Shown here piece after piece: positions 44,460 through 56,719 of a DNA stretch of 64,000 nt. Below the pieces are notes generated by a model. That model was not told the origin of the DNA. It saw only the letters and a program-made list of their open reading frames with translations, and searched no databases. Source of the stretch: Thysanoteuthis rhombus (lineage: Eukaryota; Mollusca; Cephalopoda; Oegopsida; Thysanoteuthidae); NCBI GenBank assembly GCA_963457665.1, contig OY735212.1, positions 6,538,237-6,602,236 on the forward strand, in the 5' to 3' direction. Position numbers and translations under genes: made by a program. Within the stretch, counting starts at the first letter, position 1; each line of letters opens with the position of its first letter.

Positions 44460-46150
44460 ATATATGTGTAAATTTTGCTATCTATACACGCAGCTTTATA
44501 TGTATAAATGCATTTATAAACACACGCTAAGTTACATATATCTATTGGAATAAACGTATACATTGATGTATAAGCAATCAATACCCATGTAATTACATAT
44601 GTTTGTATACATATGTCATTTTATGTGAAACGATCATATGAAATCAATTAAGTGTATACGTGCTGAGTTTTTTTAACGTTCCCCTTGTTTCTCTCGCTTA
44701 TATTTATTCACAATTTCATATGCAAATGTACACAAATAGAATCGGTGAAATAAACAGAAGAGGGTAAAGTTGTAGTGTAAATGCGAATATTAATATTCGT
44801 GAATGTATAGTTATTATATACTAGCTGAACAGGTCTTTATTTTCAGTTATATAGTTTATCATAAACAGTTCCTGTGCTACGTTCCAGAATAAACCATTTT
44901 GGGTGTCAGTTTTCTTTCTCTCCTGATCTGTCGTATCAAGTGTCAAAATACAGATGCCGATCATGTAATGGCTGACTAACCTCTTGTTTATTGATGTTTT
45001 TTTTTTGTTTTCTCTCGAAATTAAACTGAAAAAAAAATTTTTTTTAACCAAAATACTGTGCGTAACGTCCCCTTCTCCATCGGAAAAGTGGACCAGTTCA
45101 AAGTAAGGGCGAGATAACACGCACAAACATGACCTCATAATGCAAGGGACATTTAGATTCCAGCCTCTATAATCAACAAAAATAAGTTTTTCGCAAACCA
45201 TGAATTGTTGCTATGCAGATTCCTACAACTGTCCGACTGAAGTAATATTTATGTCAGAGTTACGTAACACATTAATTATTTTTATGTTTTTCTTTGAACT
45301 TACTAAAATTTTGAGGTACCCTTTATAATTCAACACTAAATGCTGCAGGCATTGTCCATATGGTGACTGACAAACTCCACGCCCATTGACGTATATTGAA
45401 TTTATAGATATACTTAAGCACCGTGTATTGTCAATGCAGGATATCCGTCAAACCACCTGACTTCTAATCGTTTGTAAAAAATCAATGATTCTCCGATGAT
45501 AACGAATATCTCAGGACCTTTTCAAAAACAAAACTTGGAGGGAATGGGCGAGAGGTTTGAATAATCCAAAATCATTCACCTATGTGCGCGTAGATATAGA
45601 TATCAAAGACTGTGGACGGTTCTCTTTATATACATACATTTGACCAACCACTCTCGTGTAAATGAAGTAAATGGATATCAGCAGACATAGAACTCAACCC
45701 AGGGAAATGAAGGGATGTCAAAGTATCCCTCAGAGATTGATACCATCCCACGGTAAAAGGTTTGTCTTCTGACCCGCTACAACACGCAGGAGGAAACATC
45801 TCCAGAACTGCTGATGGCTCTTTTATTCTTGTGTCATTTTCGAATGATACTTAGATACTCATTACTAAAACTTTGTGAAAACTACATTTAGCAGACAAAA
45901 AATCAGATAGACTTAAAATGCTCAAATCTTCTGAAACAAATTTCATTATTTTAACCTTCAATGTACAGCATTAAACCGCAAACATATTACCTAGTAAGCA
46001 TTCAAATAAAGATTTCGATTCAGACTTTTGCAAATACTATCAGCAAGGAAGAAGGTTGGGTGAGGAATTAATCCTTACTTCTTGAACCATGTAACCCAGT
46101 GCTATCTGCCACATAACACTTGGCCGCGTACATCATTATTCTAAGTAGTA
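44460..46150. other. Unassigned sequence; one 126-codon minus frame
   Basis: The minus strand at 44821-45201 is open for 126 codons. Its protein contains YFELVHFSDGEGDV, but I recognise no domain. The frame passes through a complementary A-run/T-run pair at about 45029-45046. It could be a degraded exon or chance. Confidence 0.25.
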
Positions 46151-46159
46151 CTAAGTACC

Positions 46160-48625
46160 AAGACTTTCTGCCAGCATGTCATGTGGTAGGGCAAGGCCCA
46201 CCGTTTCCCATGGTTAATAAGATCTAGTATATGCCAACCGTTCCTGCTGGGTCATCGGTTCCCCAAAAGATCAGCCGCAACCACTTGCTTTGGTTGGGTG
46301 TGGAGTGTTCAAAGGGTGACTCCCCAAATACAACATGAAGAACGTTACCATAAAAAAAAATCCTACTGGGCCTATAGTTTCAAAAACCGAAGACATCACT
46401 TGTTTGGATTGTCGCACACATAGCTTTCCCCAAGAAAACAGTACTGTACATTGGCTCCTACAACGCCGGAATACACTCAACAGACATCATAGCAAAATAA
46501 GTCCCTGAGGAGAGCTGATCGAACTAAACAGCAAACATCTTCTATACAATTACGAAAAGGAAAAAGAAAAACAAAGTGGAGTTGGCTTTCTTATTCATAA
46601 AAAAGCTCGTTGAATTCAAAGCCACCCAAACGCGTAACCAGTGACATTGTACAGCTCTCAAAGAGGTACAAGCAAAACATCATCCAAGTTTACGCTCATT
46701 CTTTACAGTCGATCGACAAAGGTACAGAAAATATAACAAAGTAAATTGTATGATACAAAAAAACAAAATATTCCAACATCACTATGAGAGACTTGTATGC
46801 CAAAGTGGGACAAGGTAATGAAAAATGCATCGGAAAGTGTTGATACAAATGCAGAATGATAGGGGTGATAATCTTAATTTCTCAACTGCCAGCAGGTTCA
46901 AAATTATGAACACTTTCTTCAAATTGAGAGCCAATAAAAATGACTTGAAAGAGCTCCTATCACGAAACCAAGAACAAAGTAGATTTCATCGTAGAAGACA
47001 AGAGCGACACCGTCAAGTATATTCAAGTTCTAAATCAAGTCAATATTGGAAGTGACCACAGAATCATAACCACTTTGCGTATAAAATGAGCTTACCCGAT
47101 AATTTAAGGAGCTAAGAAACAATATGACAACCCCTGAATTGAATTGGCCAAAATGCTTAAGCCGAAGAACACACAAACCATAAGTAAACTTTCGGAAGAA
47201 ACAAAATTTCATGAAAGAACGCAGAAACTGCAAGAACTGAATAAAACCATCCACGAGGAACGGAGAATATCAAAGAAAACAAACGACGGCAGTCACTGAA
47301 AGCCTTTTCAAAAAAGGCACGAGCTTCCAAAGTATTGGAAAATCTTTCGGCACCAGAAGAAAGCAAATAAGTTTTCAGAGCAAATGAAGACTAAGGAACA
47401 GATTTGGACCAAATTGTCGAACGTGCTCAGGAATTTTACGAAAACCTTTATTCCACCAAACAAAGGATACAGAAATAAACACAGGCCGAAAGTAATCAAT
47501 TTGAGGATTTCAGATATTACTGGACATGAAGTGAAGCAAGCCATCAAACAAACAAAGGAAGGAAAGGGCGCTGAACCCAATACCATCATCATTGACCGAC
47601 ACAAAAAGCTGGACAAGTCATTACTAGGAAATTGCCAACCTGTGCCTCAAACGAAGTACCAGAAAATTGGAGTATCACAATTAAAATGCTGTTATATAAA
47701 TAAAAGGAAACACAAAAGAACTCAACAACTATGGGCCAATAAGTCTATCTAACTGCATCTACAACTTCTTCACCAGAGAGATCCTCAACTGACTCACCAA
47801 AATGCCAGATGAAAGCCAACCACAGGAACAAGCTAGTTTTTCAAACATCGTCCCCTTAAAGAACCTTCACGATTTCCAACAAATGTCAGACGAATTGAAT
47901 GAAGATAACAAGGAAGCTGGCCTCCACATGAATTCAAGCAAAACAAATGTCATGTAAAACAAACTTGAAGACACGCATAAAGATCAAAATGGAAAATGCA
48001 GTGTTGGAGGAAGTGGACCACTACATTTACTTTAGACAACAAACCACCATGAAATCTTAAAAAAAGACATCAAGCGAATAATCACGCTAGTTTAGCAAGA
48101 TCACGGTCGAAAATACTCAATTTTCAAGATTAAGAAACTCCCACTCGTCATATAGTGAAGGATATACAATGCATCCTCCCAATAGTCACATATGGAGCAA
48201 AGACATGGAGCCTAACCAAAAGATTGACCCTTAAACTGAAAACAACGTGCACAGGAGAGAATCATGTACAAACAAACATGAGATAACACAGTGCATTAGA
48301 GAAAAGCCAAGAATTCCAGATATCATAGAAACCATTGAAAAACTCTAATCGCAATAGATGGGCATGTTGCAAGAATGTCAGACAACCACTAGTCATCATG
48401 GTCACAACCTGGATCCCCAGAGATCATATGCGTAAGTGCAGCCAACAAAGCAAGATGGCGTGACAAGCTGGATAAATTCAGAAAGAAATGGCTCTGCGAC
48501 GCCTATGACAGATGAATATGGCAATTTTTTTGGGAGGATCCATATCCAACAGGGGAAGCTACAAAGCTGTGGATGATAATGATGGTCTCTGTTAGCCAAA
48601 AATCTTTGAAAGGTGGGTGAAAGCC
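46160..48625 (+). pseudogene. RTE-type LINE pseudogene with internal deletion
   Basis: The order of blocks follows an RTE element. An endonuclease part has GVGFLIHKKAR (about 46580), NDRGDNLNFSTASRFKIMNT (about 46855) and VNIGSDHRIITTLRIK, which includes the SDH motif (about 47040). A linker with ITGHEVKQAIKQTKEGKGAE (about 47520) follows. Reverse transcriptase starts with NNYGPISLSNCIYNFFTREI and QPQEQASF, then jumps to LHMNSSKTNVM. The palm segment with the catalytic FADD motif is therefore missing. C-terminal blocks GHVARMSDN and RWRDKLDKFRKKWLCDAYDR are present, followed by GATGATAATGATGG. Many stops and frame changes make it non-functional. The 5' limit is approximate. Confidence 0.85.
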
Positions 48626-48639
48626 TTCATGCTTTTCAT

Positions 48640-49859
48640 CCTAGGGAGAAAGCGACCGTAAGACCCCGATTTCCACTCCAATCACACATTTCTAGTTGAT
48701 GCAAGATATCTAAAAAGATAATGAATGTTTGAAATCGTACATTTTCTTTACTCTATCTTAAAGATAAGACTTGTGAATAGGACAAATTCCATATCAATTA
48801 TCAAAGGAGTCAAGAGAACCTACGTCATAACTAAATCTTATTTACAAGATATTCAACCCTTATTACGTTCGATCATTATCACTTCGGAAATTCAAACATT
48901 CGATCATTATTGCATTCGGAACTCCAAACATTAGAAAGTTTCAATTAGAAAATAAACTCTTGTTTCGTGACTCCCATACTTATGTAAACTAGGTAAATAG
49001 ATACATTTCGAAACTGTAGCTCTTGTCCCATGTTATGCAAACAACTTTATTGGCAAGTTGCATTAAAAAAAAAAATATGGGCTTTACATTGATACTCTAT
49101 TTATGGAGAGATTTTACTGCAATCAATAGATGGGTTTTTAAGGACACTTTGTATAGATTAATATTTTTATTATCACACGAGATATGCTTCTTGGTTGGAA
49201 TAAAGTACGACTTTTGTATGGAATGATATTCTCTTATCTCTTCATATAAATAATGTGACTTTTTCATTTTGTTTCGATGTTTTCTTCGTTCAAAACTTGC
49301 AGAGTCCATTGTTTCAAATAATGGGTGGGATATTTTTCATCAGCATAATAGAATAAAATATATTTCTGATGAAAAAATGGTCTATCCGAATATTTGAACA
49401 TATTGCGTCATTCTTATTGAAAAATCATAGATCATCTATATTTATAGTTTTATAGTTCAAATTGCGTAGTTGTGTGAACAAACGTTTGCTACCATTTTTC
49501 TGGGGTGGGGAATATATTTTCAGGAGGGGGGGAATAGGGGCCCATAATGATACATTCGGAATATACCTTCGTGGCAACCCTATTATCAGAAAGTAAAGAT
49601 AATAATACCCTTTTTTTATGGGAACATTAGCTCGGGGTTACATAAGACAATTTTATTGTACCATTAACCTTTATTGACCATAAAGTTCCAACCCTCAAAC
49701 AACCTTCATCTCGGTGAAGGCAATGCCCCATTGGTCATCCCTAGCGAAAGCCCATTGTTAAGCATATGGTTACACACACACACACACACATGCGTAAAGT
49801 TCACTTCTTTTCTGTCAATAGATATCTGATCCTTAGATGATTTCAGCTTGGGTATCTCT

Positions 49860-49893
<34 letters not shown>

Positions 49894-50722
49894 CATTTTC
49901 TGATTTCTTGAATCATTCCCAGCATGTCTTAGCGTGTAGTTCAGTGATTCTGAACGTGAAATGAACGTCAACAAATGAGTTGCAATTAAGAATTTGGATG
50001 TGAAGAACGAAAAGTGCGCCGTGGCTCAAAATAGAGCCCTGTTGAGGCTCATCAGATCAATTCCTGATTATGAAATTTTAAATAATTATACCTTATGAAT
50101 TCATGATTACAGAACACTGTTACTTGATAATTTTGTCGTAGATTCCATAGTGAACAGTTAACTCTGTGATGTTTAAAAGCGATTAAGTAGATGCGTTATC
50201 TTTACTAAATTTCACAGAGTAAAGAAATCTCAAATTTTTAATCAAGTAACTTTCATACATTAGTATTTTTGCAAAGAATTTATCTGTTCATGGGTACTTT
50301 CCTCGATTCAAAACGGTACATTTTGATAAATTTCTGAATGTAACAGTACGCTGGTATACATTTTCAACAGCAGATTTATTCTATTATAGTAAAGGGAAAA
50401 CTATTTTTTAGCTGTCGGGGTGAGACTGGGATCACCAAAGGGGAAGAGCCACAGGTGTAGTTGTTAGATTCAGATGTCAAATCACACTTGAATCTATCAA
50501 GGTCTCATTGTGAATGTGAATTGTCTCAAATCCTGCAAGCAACGGTTTGTTCATGGGTGAGAATTCAAATCGTGTTTAGGTGCATTTATAGAACAAAAAG
50601 CAGTTTTATATTTAGCATAAATATAATGCTCGGTTTTATTGAAGGGGGAGATGAATCAACTAAGATTGGGTCAAATAAAAACCAAAAAGTTTTTCCTTAT
50701 ATAATGGAGAATATGTTCGTGC

Positions 50723-50782
<60 letters not shown>

Positions 50783-50920
50783 GTATATGTATATATATCA
50801 CTCATAATAGACAATCTGACTCGCATGAATTCTCCATTTTATTCATTATTTTCAACAGCTTATACTTTTGTCACAACAATGGCCAACATATCAGAGGTTA
50901 TTTGTATATACACACACACA

Positions 50921-50965
<45 letters not shown>

Positions 50966-52270
50966 CTTCGATTTCCTTCCGCTTCTTTTTTATTGATACC
51001 CAGAGCATTACCCGTTCATCGTCATCATATGGAGTGTTTTTTTTTGTTTCTTCTTTGTACTATGCAACAAATTCCCTGCAGCTGCCGTGTCAATAACTTG
51101 AATGTTAACCTGCGTTGTGCATGAGACCACCCGAATTGGACGACTGCCTGTGGTCACTAAACAGGGTAATGAAAAGAAATTGTATCGACAGTGAAAAAAA
51201 AATGATTCAATCATTTGATGTAGGACGGACGACAAAATGAGAAACTGGTTTATAAAAACCAGTCGGTCGTTGAAATTGGGCATCTCATGTTGGTATTATT
51301 TATATACGTCGGCATTTTGTTTCTTTTTATAGCGTCATGTGCTTTTCTCATTTTAGATCTGTCTATATAGGCTGGACCATATTTATCTATATTGCTAGCT
51401 ATCTCTAGTTTTAGATGTATCAACACACATCTCTATAACAGGATCTGTCAGTCCGTCCTTAATATATTCGAAATCGATTTTCGGCACATGGTAGGACGAA
51501 TCTTCTTATCCCAGCATCTTCACCGTGCTCCAACTGAGAGAATAAAACTAAATCAGGTAGTTTCCCTCCTTTATGTTATGACTTAGAGGATGGGCTCAAT
51601 TAAAAAAAATTGCAATGCAGAGCTGGATCCTGATTTTATGGCAACCGTGGAATTAGGGCATTTAAAGAATAGAAAAAATCTCTATCATCAGAATTAGCGA
51701 CAAACGATCTTATCAGACCTTCTCTCTTTAGGATATATTTTCTTTAAAAATACTATTAGTACATACATCTTCCGATATAGTTCACCACACAGAACAGTTG
51801 CATACATCATGATGACCCTAAAGGAATCCTCTGCCTTGATTCCAATTTATGCTTCCAAAGGAAAACACCTGATGTTAAATTTATTTTTACAACGGAAACC
51901 TTTCAACCACTGGAAAGCATACACACGCCACACGCTCCTGAAGATGGGAACATCTCCCAAAATATGTATAGCACACCAATTAATCAATTTTATGCATCAA
52001 CTAATTAATGAAGTTTCCATACCCTCCTACTCCTGAGTCTCATACCTTATATTTCACCCACACACATATATATATAAACATTGAAAGTTGATTTTCTTTT
52101 ACTTACATGACGCCCCTTTGACAGGCAAATATTAATTGAATCGTAGTAATGGCTGGTAGAATGTAGACACACTATAAGACTAATATCCTTGCTTATTTAT
52201 CAGTTGATGAACAATATTTGGGTAAGAGATGTATGCATCAGTAGAGCAATAATTTCATGGAGATTCCTTT
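48640..52270. other. Unassigned sequence with microsatellites
   Basis: CA repeat at 49770-49790 and (TA)n at 49860-49890, 50725-50776 and 50912-50963 (the last preceded by CACACACA). Open frames of 60-167 codons include a TA-repeat-encoded tyrosine/isoleucine run and are not convincing. Confidence 0.4.
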
Positions 52271-52279
52271 TCCTACGTA

Positions 52280-52505
52280 GATAAAGTGGTTTATTTTCTT
52301 CAACTCTGCGTTTTCGATTTAGATCGTCGTTGTCCTCAACATGTTTGTTGTACATGGCATTTATTTCGCTGAAGAATAGCTTTCTTGCGTTCAGTTTGCC
52401 AAGCGTTTTCTGTCAAAGGAACGATCTCGTAAGAAAATCTGAGATTACTTAGGTATTAGCCGTCTATACTGATTCCTTTGTTTTCCCAGTCTTGTTTCTA
52501 GTTGA
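52280..52505 (-). pseudogene. RTE-type LINE fragment (minus)
   Basis: Minus-strand translation shows remnants of the palm-to-thumb region: GIS*DG*YLSNLRFS-like, then the SAKCTTNMLRTT block. It ends at 52280 with the segment that normally precedes DHYIYLG. It is closely followed by an opposing RTE fragment. Confidence 0.55.
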
Positions 52506-52634
52506 AAAGGTTATCTTTCTGTAGCCTGGTGAAGGAACTGCTGTGTCGCTTGATATGTTGCAATATTCTGTCATATATGGTCTCCATGAAATCCTCTAAA
52601 GAAGGAAAAATTAAGCGGATGTTCACATTAGGTT

Positions 52635-53125
52635 GGCAAGCTTTCGGTAGGGGAAGCTTAACTTCCAAGAAAAAGGAACATATGCAACAAATGCATTCCC
52701 CTGATAGTCACCTATGGAGCTGAAAAATGAAACCTAACCAAAAGATTGACCTTCAAACTGAGAACCATGCAACGTGCACATAGGTGAAACATGCTCAGCC
52801 TCCCATGGTGAGATCACAGGACAATACTTTAGAAACAACATAGGAGTCCAAGATATCATAGATTCCATTAGAAACCTCAAATGGCAATGGACTGGACATG
52901 TTATAAGAAAGTCAGACAACCATTGGACATCACGACTCATAATGTGGATCCCAAGTGATCATATGTGAAATTGCAGCTGACAAAAAGTTAGATCGTATGA
53001 CGAGCTAGATATACTCAGAAAATACCCGCTCCGTGGTGCCCAAGATAGAGAGGTCTGGTGAATCATGTGGAAGGACTATGTCCAATGATAGACACTAAAA
53101 TATTCACGATGATTATGTGCGGAGA
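52635..53125 (+). pseudogene. RTE-type LINE 3' end (plus)
   Basis: Encodes GWQAFGRGSLTSKKKEHMQQ, then IVTYGAEK, KRLTFKLRTMQRA, GVQDIIDSIRNLKWQWTGHV and IRKSDNHWTSRLIMWIPSDH, then YDELDILRKYPLRGAQDREV. This is the full C-terminal order with one or two frame changes. Together with the minus fragment at 52280-52505 it forms a divergent pair. Confidence 0.8.
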
Positions 53126-53129
53126 AGGT

Positions 53130-53825
53130 TTGGCACAGTTCTTGCTTGAACAGCTAAGAATGTAAACCTTGTCTATCAACCAGCGCACTCTAATGGCACC
53201 CAATGACTGTGCAATAGTTTTCATCGTCTATTCTTTCAACAATTGCTGACTTGCAAATTTCAGTCGTCCAGAAGAGAAAAAAATGAATCAATTATGGACT
53301 TCCAATTTTCTGTGTAATCATTCAAAGAATTGAAATGTCTGTGAATTTATTTTTAGCTGTGTAACTCTTTCCCTCCAAGCTACGAACATATCAATCACTC
53401 AACATACGTCTGTACCTATGATATACCCACTTTTCTCAGTATTTTTTGAAACTAGTCTTTTAGATATCAATGATGCCATCTCTTTTTGATGTTTTCAGTA
53501 TAAAGTAGGGTTTTCTCAAACACAGGCATGAGTCAACGTAATAATCAAAGGGCTACTTTGTTACAGAACTATACGCTTATGTATTTATTCCTGCAATCAT
53601 CCTGTAGGAACTAGAACAAAAATCGAATAAAACCTTTCAGGACGCCCGGAAACTTGAATTTGTAACAATTTATGGTTACATCGAGGACAAGCGAAAATTG
53701 ACCAAAACAAATTGATTCCAAACGGGTTTTTCCCTCAGTCCTTTCAAGAAGCTAAAAAATAAAAATACAAACATATTCTTTCCTTCAAATAAAATCGAAA
53801 AAGATTCCGCAGGAAAACATTGATT
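53130..53825. other. Unassigned sequence
   Basis: No gene or known repeat recognised. Confidence 0.4.
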
Positions 53826-53829
53826 GGAA

Positions 53830-54020
53830 AAACATCCCCAGAATATAGATGTTATAATTACATTCGTCAGAAGAGGCCCTCACTGAATTTTAAAGTTCAA
53901 AAAAGATTTTTTTCAAAAAATCAAAACACTTTAGAAGTGGTCTATTGGAGTATTGTTAATTTTCAAGTCTGTAGACAAAACGGTATGTCCAGGAACACTG
54001 GAATTCAAAAACACATGCAC
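53830..54020 (-). repeat. R2 interspersed repeat (minus copy)
   Basis: In R2 orientation: GTTCCTGGACATACCGTTTT, GTCTACAGACTTGAAAATTA, AACAATACTCCAATAGAC, TTGAAAAAAATCTTTTTTGA and AGTGAGGGCCTC. The right half of R2 is absent. Confidence 0.6.
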
Positions 54021-54309
54021 ATAGACGAAAGATAAGAATGATCGAAGCCAAGCATGCAAGACAAGTTACTTTCCGTTTTTGGCGGGAAAATTTTGTGAAA
54101 GAGAAGATGTCTGTTCATTTCAGAAATTGCATCATTACTACTTAGTATTTTAATAAATATTAATGATCTCAAGACATGGAAATTAGGCTCATTAGATTGA
54201 CGTGTTCAGAATATGTAAACCCTTTCCTGGCTTTGAAAATGGCTAAGATTGGCCATGTTTTTCAATGACTAGTTTTCCAAATATCTGCTCAGATAGTGTA
54301 AAAGAGAGG

Positions 54310-54485
54310 TCTGTTTGGATGATATAATAATAAGTACGTTTGCCTCATGCAAAAAAGGTCCCTGGTTCGATTCCTGATATGAGCGAAGAGCACGGAAAAT
54401 TTTCTATTAGGACGAATTCCCCAATGCACTTGGCAGCTGAATGAGTACACTCTAAGCTGGGTGAAGGTTTCTCTTCGGTGGACTT
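54310..54485 (+). repeat. tRNA-like SINE with intact B box
   Basis: CTGGTTCGATTCCTG at 54361-54375 is a good B box. The A-box region (TTTGGATGATATAATAATAA) is degenerate. A body with GGGTGAAGGTTTCTCTTCGG follows. The class is inferred from layout alone. Confidence 0.5.
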
Positions 54486-54542
54486 GCATACTAACAAGGA
54501 GATAATCATAAAAAAACGAATTTGTAGGTGATAAGTCTTGGT

Positions 54543-54640
54543 ATCAACTTGAGACCCGCAAGGATCACTAAGCTGATGTATGCAACAAAAACCGGATCTT
54601 TGTCACCGACCATCATACTCCATCAGGGGGTTGGCTCTTG
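54543..54640 (+). repeat. R4 interspersed repeat (copy 2)
   Basis: CGCAAGGATCACTAAGCTGA, TGTATGCAACAAAAACCGGA and GTCACCGACCATCATACTCC parallel 21610-21690. It starts about 60 bases after the tRNA-like repeat, so R4 might be that SINE's tail or an independent element. Confidence 0.6.
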
Positions 54641-54958
54641 AGGGACGTGTGATACACGCACTTTTAGCTTTGTGAATGGTTAAAATTGGCTAGATCTCAT
54701 TTCCAAATAACTGAGCAGCTAAGAATATTATGCATATAAAAGAATACCAAAGCACAATCATACAAAGTATTGACTAATATCAACGTAATAATTATGGTAC
54801 GTATTGATCATATATTAACACATTATTGGAAACAATTTTAGCCATTCAAAGCCTGTCAATGAAAAACGTAGCCAATTTTAACCATTCAAAAATGGCTCCT
54901 GTATTCCCGGAAATTAATATCCGTATACAGAAGAGGAAAAAAACAAAAAACGAAACGT

Positions 54959-55356
54959 ACAGATCTCTTTAATCACTCAAAAGAAACCACAGCATGGCTA
55001 ATGTGTTTTGGTAGCATGCAGTGTTAAGGGTGATGAATTAAAAAAATTGAAAAAAAGGTTGATCCATGAATAAGATACTTCTCTTGCTTTCCGGTGGATC
55101 ATTAACAATCCAAATTTTCTAAGAATAACCACTAACTCAGCCGGATATGAAGTAAGAAACTAATTTAGCATAAAATCATATTGCAAATTCAATCCACACT
55201 GAAAAAATGTTATGGGGGTCACAAATAGAGACAAAGAGCGTGTGTGTTTCAATTTTCCGTATCATAGCACTATTCGTGCAGCCTGTACGCGTGATACATG
55301 CATACATAGCCAGTCAGCCAAACCAACTTGAAAACTGGAGAAACCTATGGTGACAG
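54959..55356 (+). repeat. R1 interspersed repeat, copy F
   Basis: AGATCTCTTTAATCACTCAA, AAGAAACCACAGCATGGCTA, TTAAGGGTGATGAATTAAAA, AAGGTTGATCCATGAATAAG, AAGAAACTAATTTAGCATAA, GTGCAGCCTGTACGCGTGAT, ACATAGCCAGTCAGCCAAAC and CTGGAGAAACCTATGGTGAC cover the whole R1 order. It is the best copy for defining the outer end. Confidence 0.75.
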
Positions 55357-55359
55357 TTT

Positions 55360-55881
55360 TGGTTGACGTTTTCTACCTAGTCATAAGATCATTTTGAAAG
55401 TTCATTAAAAGAAAAACCTAAAAACATCGAAATTTTGTAGCAAGGGACGATGTGCATAGCTTAAGGTTAAAACCAAGAATATATTAAATATTTTCAGATA
55501 GTTTATAACCGTGTACATTGGGAATAGAAAAGTGTTGCGTTAATATACATATATGTCTGCAGGCTATCATGAATTGAAGGTAACCAATAGTGTATATCAA
55601 AAATAGATTCATCAGATAACTTTCTCGTACACAGACAGGGATAATGAGAGAACTTATTTTTGTTTTGATGGTGCTCAGGGACCTTTTCAGCTAAAGTTTG
55701 TTAGATCATCTCGTAGTATCTGTTAGAACTTCCCAGACGCCGCTACCTTCAGGCCGTGTAAAATTATAAATACAACAGGAAAAACATATTTGAAAAAAAC
55801 ATGGCCACGAACTAGACACACCCAAGTAAAGAAAATAACTTCCGAAATATAACCTCATATTTATTCAAAAAGTTTAAAGTA

Positions 55882-55913
<32 letters not shown>

Positions 55914-56297
55914 CAGGTTCTACGGTCATATAAAATGATACAATTTCTATAGAGCATATAATAAAATTTATGGTCACACCATTAGAAATAGACTTGATAT
56001 TGATAACCCAGTAGCGAGAATTAAATTAGGGAGAATAAAAAATATAGTGAATTTTAAAAAAATATTGATATGGACAATAGTTATGCGCAGACTCACAATT
56101 ATTTATTAGTTTTCTCACTATACCAACTGTTTCTTTTCAATTCTGAGTGTTATAACAAAAATTGTCTCGGTGCAGGTATTTTTTTCTTCTCAAGTACGTT
56201 ATTTATGGAGCCATTTATGATATGCTTTTTTGTGAAACTTCGTTCAACAAACGAAACCTAGTTGCTTTTTGCTTGATAATTTCAATTTTTGTTGTTT

Positions 56298-56350
<53 letters not shown>

Positions 56351-56690
56351 CATACATACACATACACATGTGTTCTAGTCACAACATCATTTGAAAGTTA
56401 GAAATTTTGTAGCGAGGGACGATGATCTTCCTGGATCTTTCAATTACGTTAGGAAACTTCTGAATAGAACCAAAAAAAAAAAAATATTGAAAGATATAGC
56501 GCATAAAATGTTGCAGTCTGGATAGATATATAAGATGATAATATTACTCCAATGATTTCAATACATATTTGATATAGATGACACAAAATTATATAAACCA
56601 CAAATCGAGACGGATAAAAGTATCTCTCGTAATGTTAGCGGTTTTTTTTTATATAACTAAAGGACTTGATGATTCAAAATTACCTGAAGT
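55360..56690. other. Unassigned sequence with (GA)n and (TA)n tracts
   Basis: (GA)n at 55885-55913 and (TA)n at 56301-56347. Stretches near 55990-56060 may be upstream parts of the Penelope-like relic but are too degraded to assign. Confidence 0.4.
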
Positions 56691-56719
56691 ATCAAATCAT
56701 AAAAAACGCCCTTAAAAAA

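Noticed and set aside
47384-47752. 122-codon frame as a separate gene
   Set aside because: It is the linker and reverse transcriptase start of the broken RTE element at 46160-48625.
50461-50964. 167-codon open frame
   Set aside because: Much of its second half is encoded by (TA)n tracts, and the rest has no domain.
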